DNA of 15,264 nucleotides from an uncultured Flavobacteriales bacterium (GTDB lineage Bacteria > Bacteroidota > Bacteroidia > CAIKAF01). The stretch is from contig CALEWF010000060.1 in NCBI GenBank assembly GCA_937925455.1, forward strand, positions 1-15,264. The letters are read 5' to 3'. A model generated the notes under the pieces. That model was not told the origin of the DNA and ran no database searches. It saw only the letters and a list, made by a program, of their open reading frames with translations. Shown piece after piece: positions 8,707-15,129 of this stretch (the first letter of the stretch is position 1; every line of letters begins with the position of its first letter). The position numbers and the translations under genes were made by a program.

Positions 8707-8817
8707 CAGATTTTCGTACTTTGTGGAGGAAACGGACGCAAATTTGATAATTTTTAGCAATTGATTACTCAAAAAAACAATTTTTTTTCATCTTAGTTTA
8801 CATAACTTGTAATTTCC
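8707..8817. promoter_or_regulatory. Divergent intergenic region between nqrA and the Plug gene
   Basis: These 111 bases must hold the start signals of both the nqr operon and the plus-strand unit. Reading towards nqrA, a TTTG (about 8770) is followed after 20 bases by TATCAAATTTG, which resembles the Bacteroidota -33 TTTG / -7 TAnnTTTG arrangement but has extra bases inside the -7 box. If it is used, transcription starts downstream of the ATG at 8772, supporting the internal nqrA start. Towards the Plug gene only a long T tract (8781-8788) and AT-rich sequence are visible; no convincing -7 box was found. No operator palindrome was recognised. Confidence 0.35.
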
Positions 8818-10110
8818 ATGAATTCAAAATCTTCTTATAACCTACTGATAAGTTGCTTCATCCTAAGCTATATAATTTCTTTACCCATAGCTTCCCAACC
8901 CACTCTCCGCCCTGATTATGTGTATGTTCCTTACATTCGTTTTCCGGAGATATACAGGGATGGGGCTGTTCAAACCATGCCCATTATTGAGTTAAATTCA
9001 AGCCAAAGGCTTCGCATTGGGTTTGATGACCTAAACCAAGGCACTGAACGATATAGCTATCAGGTAATACATTGCAACTATGATTGGACGCCCTCTGATT
9101 TGGCTTTTTTACAATACATGAATGGATTTGAAAACTACGAAATCTTTGATTACAAGTTTAGTACAAACACTACCCAGCCCTATACCCATTACTGGTTTTA
9201 TTTTCCGAATGAAAACATGCGTCCTACCATTCCCGGAAATTACATACTGCGAGTATTTAAAACCGATCAACCGGATGAAACTATATTTACCAGACGTTTT
9301 ATGGTGGTTGAACAACGAATAGGAATAGATGCCAAGGTACGCTATGCCAGTGATGTACAACTACGTAATACTCATCAGGAAGTGTATTTTACACTAAATA
9401 CCGGCGGGCTTACCATTCAAGATGCATACAATGATTTGCAAGTTGTAATTATGCAAAATAACCGGTGGGATAACATCAAACACGATATTCCGCCTCAATT
9501 TATAAGCCCAGGAAGGTATACCTATAATTATGCTAACGGCGAAACGGCCTTCCCGGCAGGAAATCAATACCGTTTTTTGGATTTAAAAACACTGATGTTG
9601 ATTATTGAACCTATTAACAAAGTTTTAATTGACCAAGGTAAATACCATATACTTCTGCGACCAGATATTATACGCACCTATAGAAACTTTCAAATGCTAC
9701 CCGATATTAACGGACGATTTGTAATATACAACCAAGATACATACGGCACTAACATTGATCCGGATTATGCCTATGTGTATTTTAGTTTGCCGGCAGAATT
9801 TCCTTTTGACGAAGGAGATGTGTATCTAACCGGTGGATTTACTTTTGGCTTACTATTAGACCAATATAAAATGCAATACAATGAAAAATACAGAACCTAT
9901 GAACTGGCTACGCAGCTAAAGCAAGGATATTACAATTACATGTATGTAGTGAGAAATAAAAAAACCGGAGAAAGCATTACGTTCCTCACCGAGGGCGATT
10001 TTGCCGAAACCGAAAATGATTATACATTATTGGTGTATGTGCGTCAGCCTGGAGACCAAACACATAAATTATATGGTGTAACACATATCAATTCCATAAA
10101 AGACCGATGA
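8818..10110 (+). CDS. Type IX secretion system Plug protein (DUF5103 family)
   Basis: The protein matches, by remembered sequence features, the Bacteroidota family long listed as DUF5103 and later named T9SS plug protein after the structure of the Flavobacterium johnsoniae SprA translocon, in which Plug closes the periplasmic end of the idle barrel. An N-terminal signal peptide is clear (Asn/Lys/Ser start, hydrophobic 9-24, likely cleavage near IAS-Q at 24-27). The mature chain of about 400 residues is beta-rich and aromatic. Family-typical stretches are RPDYVYVPYIRFPEIYRDG (31-49), SYQVIHCNYDWTPSDL (84-99) with GFENYEIFDYKFS just after, and a C-terminal part with VYLTGGF and LKQGYYNYMYVV. 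The expected location is the periplasm or the inner face of the outer membrane. It is the first gene of a three-gene unit, 4 bases before the next gene. SprA and PorV are not in the window. Confidence 0.85.
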   Translation: MNSKSSYNLLISCFILSYIISLPIASQPTLRPDYVYVPYIRFPEIYRDGAVQTMPIIELNSSQRLRIGFDDLNQGTERYSYQVIHCNYDWTPSDLAFLQYMNGFENYEIFDYKFSTNTTQPYTHYWFYFPNENMRPTIPGNYILRVFKTDQPDETIFTRRFMVVEQRIGIDAKVRYASDVQLRNTHQEVYFTLNTGGLTIQDAYNDLQVVIMQNNRWDNIKHDIPPQFISPGRYTYNYANGETAFPAGNQYRFLDLKTLMLIIEPINKVLIDQGKYHILLRPDIIRTYRNFQMLPDINGRFVIYNQDTYGTNIDPDYAYVYFSLPAEFPFDEGDVYLTGGFTFGLLLDQYKMQYNEKYRTYELATQLKQGYYNYMYVVRNKKTGESITFLTEGDFAETENDYTLLVYVRQPGDQTHKLYGVTHINSIKDR

Positions 10111-10114
10111 TGAT

Positions 10115-11338
10115 ATGATGAATTTGCAAATCCAAATCTTTAAAAATGCCCAGAAGCAAATTATTCTTGTTTCAATAGGCACATTACGCACAGCCCTCCC
10201 CTATTTCTTTTCCATGGCGTGGCCCTTTGTAATTTTTGAAATTATGGATAAAGAAACCTGGGGAGAATGTGTAGATACATTATTATTGGTAAACTTAATT
10301 GCTCACATATTAGGATGGGGTACCAAAAAACATTTATTAAAAAAGTTTGACCTCATGCCTAATAAAATTAACGAATCTTGGCTCGAAAATACCCACACCC
10401 GAGCGTTTTTGTGGATTCCTTTTGCATTTTTTATTCTTATTTCACCTTTTTCTTGGCTGATGAAATCCGGTATATTACTTATGATTACCGGTAAATGCAT
10501 GTATGAAAGTTACGAACCGCTAATTGAATACAAAGAAAAATATTCTCAGGCCATCATCGCTGAGATTATTGGTTTTACCATTGGTTTTTCTTTGATCTTA
10601 AATATTTATCAAAGAAATTTTATGAGCTACGAATGGATCATTGTTAGCATGGGGATAGCAGAATTATTACGAGCACTCGTTCTAATGATAAGCATTCGTG
10701 AAATAAAGTACAAATTGAGCTTTCGATACATCAACCTCAACTTCTTTATACAAGCTTATCCTTATTTTATCGTAGGATTTGCTACTTTACTACTTTATAT
10801 AGCCGACCGCGTATTTGTTTACATCACATTCAACAATACTATAAAAGCCGAATATCAAATTTTCATGAACTTTTTAATCTTTGTTGTGTCTGTGCCAAAT
10901 TTATTACTGATTCCCTTTTTCAAAAATTACTTTAAGTCGCGAATTAAAATAGATAAAAACGTGCAAATTAGTATTATTCTGCTTGGTATATTGCTCACTC
11001 CGGGAATTATGTTTTCTATTTACCTTTCATGTAGGTACATATATTCCATTCACTTACCGCTTAGTTTTATTATATCAGGCATGTTTTATATTTTTCCAAG
11101 CTTTGTTTACACACCACTCATATTAAAACTCATCAATAAAAACAAACACATGAACATTGCCATAGTAACAATTATTGCAGCAGCATCCGTGGCACTTTCT
11201 TGTAGTTATCTGGTAAAAATAAATGGAATATCAGGGGGATTAACCGGTGCAGCCATGGGGCAATGGATTGTAATGCTGCTAGTGATTGTTTTAGATTTTC
11301 AAAGTCAATCCGAGAAAAAAATTAAACTCATTAAATAA
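10115..11338 (+). CDS. Polytopic membrane protein, probable MOP-superfamily (Wzx-like) flippase
   Basis: This 407-residue protein is almost entirely hydrophobic. About twelve membrane segments can be drawn by eye, roughly one every 30 residues, starting at 17-44 and ending around 375-395 (GGLTGAAMGQWIVMLLVIVLDF), with a basic C-terminal tail (EKKIKLIK). The length, helix count, polar break around the middle and Gly-rich last helix fit polysaccharide or lipid-linked oligosaccharide flippases of the MOP superfamily. No diagnostic short motif exists for this family, so the call rests on overall character. An unrelated polytopic transporter cannot be excluded. ATG codons at 10115 and 10118 are adjacent; either could start. 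It is 4 bases after the Plug stop and 1 base before the lipoprotein gene, so all three are probably one transcript. No glycosyltransferase genes are nearby. Confidence 0.55.
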   Translation: MMNLQIQIFKNAQKQIILVSIGTLRTALPYFFSMAWPFVIFEIMDKETWGECVDTLLLVNLIAHILGWGTKKHLLKKFDLMPNKINESWLENTHTRAFLWIPFAFFILISPFSWLMKSGILLMITGKCMYESYEPLIEYKEKYSQAIIAEIIGFTIGFSLILNIYQRNFMSYEWIIVSMGIAELLRALVLMISIREIKYKLSFRYINLNFFIQAYPYFIVGFATLLLYIADRVFVYITFNNTIKAEYQIFMNFLIFVVSVPNLLLIPFFKNYFKSRIKIDKNVQISIILLGILLTPGIMFSIYLSCRYIYSIHLPLSFIISGMFYIFPSFVYTPLILKLINKNKHMNIAIVTIIAAASVALSCSYLVKINGISGGLTGAAMGQWIVMLLVIVLDFQSQSEKKIKLIK

Positions 11339-11339
11339 T

Positions 11340-12149
11340 ATGAATTCAAGAAATTTATTCTGGATATTTCATATCGTTTTTATCCTGTTTTTATCATCCT
11401 GCGACAATAGCAAAAAAGGTTGCACCGACCCGAATGCTTTTAATTTTGATTCATTAGCAGAAAAAAATGATGGGACATGCACTTACCCGGAAAATGAGAA
11501 AAAAGTATTGTTGATTTTGTTCAATAATTCCCAAAATAGCACCTGCGGCAGTTTTGGAATACCCTTGTTCAACAATGCACTGTCAGTAAATTCTTCAAAA
11601 GTTATTCCCATGGTGGTTCATCCCACATCTTCTGATACCTTGTTTTGTGGCAAAGCCGTAAATATTGCATCCAATTACAACCAAACGGGTTACCCAGACA
11701 TCGCGGCAGGCCTGCAATCGAATTTGCTAACATTAAATAATATCAATCAAGCAGTGGATGAATCATATACCATAGCGCCCATTGCCAATTCTAGTACCGA
11801 TTTTAGTATCCTGGGAGATAGTGTCATAATTACACTTTATGCAAAATTTTTTGGTGGAGCTATTGGCGAATATTACGCCGCTGCGTATGTACTTGAAAAT
11901 AACATCAATCTACCCCAGGCAGGCATTACAGACCCCGCATTTCGTCACAATTATGTTTTACGTGCCACCACCTCCACTTCGGCTTTTGGAGATTTGATAG
12001 CAGATAATGGTATTTCTGCTGCTACTTCCTTTAAAAAACGATACGGAATTTTTAAACCGACACACTGGAATGCCTCAAATATTCAAGTAATTTCAGCTGT
12101 TTGGAAACGGGAAGAAAGTAATTTTATTTTTATCAACGTGAATGATTAA
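11340..12149 (+). CDS. Omp28-like lipoprotein with N-terminal GCTDPNA motif
   Basis: A lipoprotein signal is clear: a basic start, hydrophobic 6-18, and lipobox LSSC with Cys21 as lipidation site. Next comes GCTDPNAFNF...DGTCTYP (27-50), a short cysteine-flanked motif common in secreted Bacteroidota proteins. The rest (from about 54) resembles the Omp28-related family: KKVLLILF, a thioredoxin-like segment ending near H94, and a C-terminal beta domain with YYAAAYVLENNINLPQ...HNYVLRA and a late W (THWNASN). In that family the thioredoxin-like part usually has a CxxC; here only Cys69 remains (CGSF), with another Cys at 103. The expected location is an envelope membrane; which one is unclear, since Asp22 follows the Cys and no strong Bacteroidota surface-export signal is seen. 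The function is unknown. It is the last gene of the unit, and its stop overlaps that of ftsB on the other strand. Confidence 0.72.
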   Translation: MNSRNLFWIFHIVFILFLSSCDNSKKGCTDPNAFNFDSLAEKNDGTCTYPENEKKVLLILFNNSQNSTCGSFGIPLFNNALSVNSSKVIPMVVHPTSSDTLFCGKAVNIASNYNQTGYPDIAAGLQSNLLTLNNINQAVDESYTIAPIANSSTDFSILGDSVIITLYAKFFGGAIGEYYAAAYVLENNINLPQAGITDPAFRHNYVLRATTSTSAFGDLIADNGISAATSFKKRYGIFKPTHWNASNIQVISAVWKREESNFIFINVND

Positions 12150-12499
12150 GGTGTAACTTCTCCTTCAAAAAACACATACACATCTTCATCGGGACGTTTC
12201 ATGAAATATTTTTCACGACCAAATTTTTCCATGGCCTGAATGCTGGATGTTATTTCCTGGTATTCTTTCTTTACCTGTTCTATTTCGCGTTTGTACCATG
12301 CCCGGTCTGCTTTCTTTTGATTGGCCTCGTTGGTTAATCGTTCCAAATACATCCAATTATTATTATCAAAAAAAGCCATCCACACTAAAAAGAAAGCAGT
12401 TACAATTAAATATTTATTTCGGATAAAGCGCAGCCAAATGCGTGAACTGCGAATCTCATCCAAGGCTTCTTCGTCTAATTCTTCGTGCTTCATATTCAA
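12146..12499 (-). CDS. Septum formation initiator family protein (FtsB/DivIC-like)
   Basis: This is a small bitopic division protein of 117 residues: an acidic cytosolic N-terminus (1-20), one membrane helix (about 28-44), a periplasmic coiled coil (about 50-90, rich in E/K/Q), and the conserved end FGREKYFMKRPDEDVYVF (93-110). In other bacteria FtsB/DivIC joins FtsL and FtsQ/DivIB to activate septal peptidoglycan synthesis. The architecture and the REKYFMKRPDEDV segment are typical of the Bacteroidota version. Met1 and Met3 are both possible starts. It lies 73 bases downstream of pruA on the same strand, close enough for read-through, although the gap may carry its own promoter. The stop codon overlaps the convergent lipoprotein stop by 3-4 bases, so there is no room for a dedicated terminator. 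Confidence 0.85.
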   Translation of the reverse strand: MNMKHEELDEEALDEIRSSRIWLRFIRNKYLIVTAFFLVWMAFFDNNNWMYLERLTNEANQKKADRAWYKREIEQVKKEYQEITSSIQAMEKFGREKYFMKRPDEDVYVFFEGEVTP

Positions 12500-12572
12500 T
12501 TATAAATGTAATGCCTTGCGGCACACATTTGACACAACACATTAAAAACTTTCAACCAATAATTGTTAATCC

Positions 12573-14204
12573 TTATGATTCCTGCATAAACGGATAACGA
12601 TAATCCATCGGTGGAACAAAGGTTTCTTTAATAGCCCGCGGAGATACCCAACGCAATAAATTAATCATCGAACCCGCTTTATCATTAGTGCCCGATGCCC
12701 TAGCGCCACCAAACGGTTGCTGGCCTACCACTGCTCCCGTAGGCTTATCATTAATATAAAAGTTTCCGGCAGCATTGCGAAGCTTGTTTACCATATGATG
12801 AATGGCATACCGGTCCTGCGCAAAGATAGCTCCCGTTAATGCATACACCGAAGTCTTATCAGCTATTTCCAGCATTTTATCCAATTCTTCATCCTTGTAC
12901 ACATAAATTGTTAGTACAGGACCAAAAATTTCTTCACACATGGTAACATAGCCCGGGTCGTTGGTACGTATTACCGTGGGTTCAATAAAATATCCCTTCG
13001 ACTTATCGTAATTCCCTCCGGCAATGATTTCCACATTCGGATTTTTCCTGGCGGCATCAATGTATGCAGCAATTTTATCAAACGATTTTTCATCAATCAC
13101 GGCATTGATAAAATTACTGAAATCATCCACCACCCCCATTTTAAATGAAGCTAAATCTTCCGTTAAATTCTTTTTCACTTCGGGCCAAATACTTTCCGGT
13201 ATGTATGCCCGTGATGCCGCTGAACACTTTTGACCCTGATATTCAAACGCCCCGCGGGTTAATGCCACCGACAAAGCTTTTACATCTGCCGTAGGATGTG
13301 CAAATACAAAGTCTTTTCCTCCGGTTTCGCCCACAATGCGTGGATACGAACGATACAAGTGAATGTTATTTCCAATCGTTTTCCAAATTTGCTGAAACGT
13401 AGTAGTGGATCCTGTGAAGTGAATACCGGCAAAATCCGGATGATTAAAAATTACTTCACCCGCAGTTGGCCCACTTACATAAATTAAATTAATCACTCCA
13501 TCGGGCAAACCGGCTTCTTTCAATAGTTCCATAAAAACACTGGCAGAATATATTTGTGTATTTGCCGGCTTCCATACCACTACATTCCCCATCATAGCAG
13601 GTGCTGTAGGTAAATTGCCTCCTATTGCTGTAAAATTAAAAGGTGTTAACGCAAACACAAACCCTTCCAGCGGGCGTTGCTCCATACGATTCCAGATGCC
13701 GGGCGAAGAGTTGGGTTGCTGCTCATAAATTTCCTGCATGAATTTTACGTTGAAACGTAAAAAATCTATCAACTCGCAAGCACTGTCTATCTCTGCCTGA
13801 AATACATTTTTTGATTGACCCAGCATGGTAGCCGCATTCATTTTAGCACGATAAGGTCCTGCCAGTAATTCTGCTGCTTTTAAAAATATAGATGCCCGCT
13901 GCTCCCATGGCAAATTTGCCCAAGTTTCTTTGGCCTTTAAAGCAGCTTCAATGGCTTGATTCACGTGCGAAGCATCGCCCTGATGAAAAACCCCCAACGT
14001 ATGCGATAACTCATGCGGTGGGTGAATAGATACTGTATTCCCGGTGCGTATTTCCTTTCCACCGATATACATCGGAATATCGCGATGCATAGATTTATAC
14101 CTAGCTATTTGTGCTTTCAATTCTATCCTTTCGGGCGTTCCGGGTGCATAACTTTTTACCGGTTCATTCACCGGTATTGGAGTATTAAATATTCCAAGCG
14201 ACAT
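12573..14204 (-). CDS. pruA: 1-pyrroline-5-carboxylate / L-glutamate gamma-semialdehyde dehydrogenase (PruA)
   Basis: PruA oxidises glutamate-gamma-semialdehyde (open form of P5C) to glutamate with NAD+, the second step of proline breakdown. It is a cytosolic aldehyde dehydrogenase. With the chosen start the protein has 543 residues, the usual size for the stand-alone Bacteroidota enzyme. Motifs in this numbering are TPFNFTAIGGN (187-197), FTGST (263-267), the general-base Glu293 in GETGGKD, the catalytic Cys327 in EYQGQKCSAASRAY, EEIFGPV (424-430), and PFGGARASGTNDKAG near 497-511, which shapes the substrate pocket in the P5C dehydrogenase group. The frame is open 11 codons further to an ATG at 14237, but homologues begin MSLGIFNTPIP, so the ATG at 14202-14204 is preferred. 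On the minus strand a TATTTTTG (14225-14232) lies 20 bases upstream and could be a -7 box, though no -33 partner is seen. The proline dehydrogenase gene (putA/prodh) is not in the window. Confidence 0.96.
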   Translation of the reverse strand: MSLGIFNTPIPVNEPVKSYAPGTPERIELKAQIARYKSMHRDIPMYIGGKEIRTGNTVSIHPPHELSHTLGVFHQGDASHVNQAIEAALKAKETWANLPWEQRASIFLKAAELLAGPYRAKMNAATMLGQSKNVFQAEIDSACELIDFLRFNVKFMQEIYEQQPNSSPGIWNRMEQRPLEGFVFALTPFNFTAIGGNLPTAPAMMGNVVVWKPANTQIYSASVFMELLKEAGLPDGVINLIYVSGPTAGEVIFNHPDFAGIHFTGSTTTFQQIWKTIGNNIHLYRSYPRIVGETGGKDFVFAHPTADVKALSVALTRGAFEYQGQKCSAASRAYIPESIWPEVKKNLTEDLASFKMGVVDDFSNFINAVIDEKSFDKIAAYIDAARKNPNVEIIAGGNYDKSKGYFIEPTVIRTNDPGYVTMCEEIFGPVLTIYVYKDEELDKMLEIADKTSVYALTGAIFAQDRYAIHHMVNKLRNAAGNFYINDKPTGAVVGQQPFGGARASGTNDKAGSMINLLRWVSPRAIKETFVPPMDYRYPFMQES

Positions 14205-14309
14205 AGTTTTATTTTTTTTCAAAACAAAAATAACCAAATCTTACTTTGTATATGTTATTATTCTTACATCACACCAAGTAAATAAACACCCTATAATTTT
14301 TTTATTTAT
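14205..14309. other. AT-rich leader region upstream of pruA
   Basis: These bases are dominated by A/T runs, including an A/T tract just upstream of the pruA start and TATAATTTTTTTATTTATA at 14292-14310. They should hold the pruA promoter; the only candidate element is the TATTTTTG described with pruA. No ORF or repeat is credible here. Confidence 0.4.
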
Positions 14310-14460
14310 ATGGGGGCTATGGCGTGTTACGCTACTATGCGTAGCAGGGTGCAGTTTAGTGGCACTAAGGCTGCGGTGGCTTGTTGCCACGCCGCCTCCT
14401 CGCCTAAGTGCCACTTGTCTGCACCCTGCTACGCATACCGCTTCACCCGCCGCCCCACAT
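14310..14460. repeat. 151-base GC-rich imperfect palindrome (REP/MITE-like, unassigned)
   Basis: Nearly the whole interval can fold into one hairpin. The core arms are a perfect 19-bp inverted repeat, TATGCGTAGCAGGGTGCAG at 14336-14354 and its complement at 14419-14437. Inside, AGTGGCACT (14358-14366) pairs with 14407-14415, AGGC (14368-14371) with GCCT (14402-14405), and GCGGTGGC (14373-14380) pairs with 14386-14395 apart from a 2-base bulge, leaving a TTGTT loop. Outside, ATGGGGGC (14310-14317) pairs with GCCCCACAT at the right end, with weaker pairing between. The element is clearly GC-richer than both flanks. It encodes no credible protein: the open frame through it is a by-product of the GC content. 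It is too long for a simple terminator. It could be a REP-like or MITE-like mobile repeat or a structured RNA; copy number in the genome would decide. Confidence 0.8.
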
Positions 14461-14611
14461 TCATTAGCTTCCTAAATAAACATTCCTATTTACTTAAACT
14501 TATATAGTAAAAAAATTTGAGTGGAAACTAAATTTGTTAATAAAACTCTTAAAAAAAACAAGATGTATTTAATTTATTACCGTATGACATGATAGATGAT
14601 AAAATTTTAAT
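14461..14611. other. AT-rich spacer without a recognisable gene
   Basis: About 150 bases of AT-rich sequence lie between the palindrome and the orphan ORF, with several A/T runs. No ORF of note, no tRNA and no clear terminator were found. A plain T tract after the ORF stop on the minus strand is not preceded by a good stem. Confidence 0.4.
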
Positions 14612-14938
14612 CTATTTAAATGTGATACTATTCACAAATAATGTACAGTCATTTATATTAAATTTTAAAAAATGTATATGATTATTTTCTTTATAATTAA
14701 GAGGCGAAGAATTAAAATCAAAATCTTTAAAAACACACCAACTCAATATATTCAAATCAAAAGACAGATCAAACTTAACATAAAAAATTAAATTATTAAA
14801 AGAAAAAATTACATCAAGCAATGAATCTTGTATTTTAAAAAAATAAATACGGTAATCATTTGAAGTAACCCATAAATTTTTTACTAATGGATGTTTTACT
14901 TTAAAATATGGTGTAGGATTTATATTTATATTGAACAT
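14612..14938 (-). CDS. Hypothetical protein, orphan AT-rich ORF
   Basis: I do not recognise this 108-residue frame. It starts at an ATG (14936-14938) and ends at TAG. The protein is unusually rich in Phe, Asn, Ile, Leu, Asp and Lys, with a few well-placed aromatic and Trp residues (NLWVTSNDYRIYFFKI, 21-36; ILSWCVFKDFDF, 64-75). It has no signal peptide or obvious membrane helix, and alternates hydrophobic and polar residues as a small beta-rich soluble protein might. A frame this long without a stop is notable in such AT-rich DNA, where TAA is frequent, but base composition alone could also account for the residue bias. No ribosome-binding site is evident; TAATTTG lies just before the ATG. 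It is flanked by repeats on both sides, which fits a transferred or decaying accessory gene. Its reality as a gene is uncertain. Confidence 0.4.
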   Translation of the reverse strand: MFNININPTPYFKVKHPLVKNLWVTSNDYRIYFFKIQDSLLDVIFSFNNLIFYVKFDLSFDLNILSWCVFKDFDFNSSPLNYKENNHIHFLKFNINDCTLFVNSITFK

Positions 14939-15017
14939 ATTAACCCAAATTATGCATTAGAAATTTTCCAAAGGCATCCCAAAAAACAAAAACCTACGTA
15001 GCCACTGTTACATAAAT

Positions 15018-15129
15018 AACCACAGAGTACACAAAGGAATACTGTGTGTTTTTACTTTCATTTTCTTTGTGTTCTCCGTGTATCTCTGTGTTCTTTGTGG
15101 TTAAATTTTTTACCACAGAGAACACAGAT
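15018..15129. repeat. Cluster of ACCACAGAG/AACACAGAG-type repeats in both orientations
   Basis: Three blocks share an approximate 9-10 base unit, ACCACAGAG / AACACAAAG. Block 1 (15018-15037, plus) reads AACCACAGAGTACACAAAGG. Block 2 (15063-15102) carries four units on the minus strand. Block 3 (15112-15128, plus) reads ACCACAGAGAACACAGA. Block 3 pairs with 15085-15101 over 17 bp with one mismatch around a 10-base A/T loop; block 1 can pair with the same segment (15083-15102) at 16 of 20 positions. The repeats are therefore mutually exclusive hairpins. Similar ACCACAGAG-type intergenic repeats are, from memory, frequent in Bacteroidota and some other phyla, with no established function. Confidence 0.75.

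Noticed and set aside
8378..8764. Plus-strand frame of 128 codons opposite the start of nqrA
   Set aside because: It is Ser/Thr-rich and antisense to the conserved NqrA N-terminal domain; no start signal or family match.
12510..12523. Small TGCC-GCAA-GGCA hairpin upstream of ftsB/divIC
   Set aside because: The stem is only 4 bp; expected by chance and not followed by a T tract.
14225..14232. TATTTTTG as a pruA -7 promoter box
   Set aside because: It matches the TAnnTTTG consensus and lies 20 bases before the start, but no TTG lies 17-23 bases upstream and the region is so AT-rich that a chance match is likely; mentioned in the pruA entry only.
14310..14507. Open plus-strand frame of 65 codons through the palindrome
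   Set aside because: It is Cys/Ala-rich and reads straight through both hairpin arms; the open frame follows from the GC-rich inverted repeat and matches no known protein type.
15018..15129. CRISPR array
   Set aside because: Units are 9-10 bases, degenerate, in both orientations, without regular unique spacers, and no cas gene is present.
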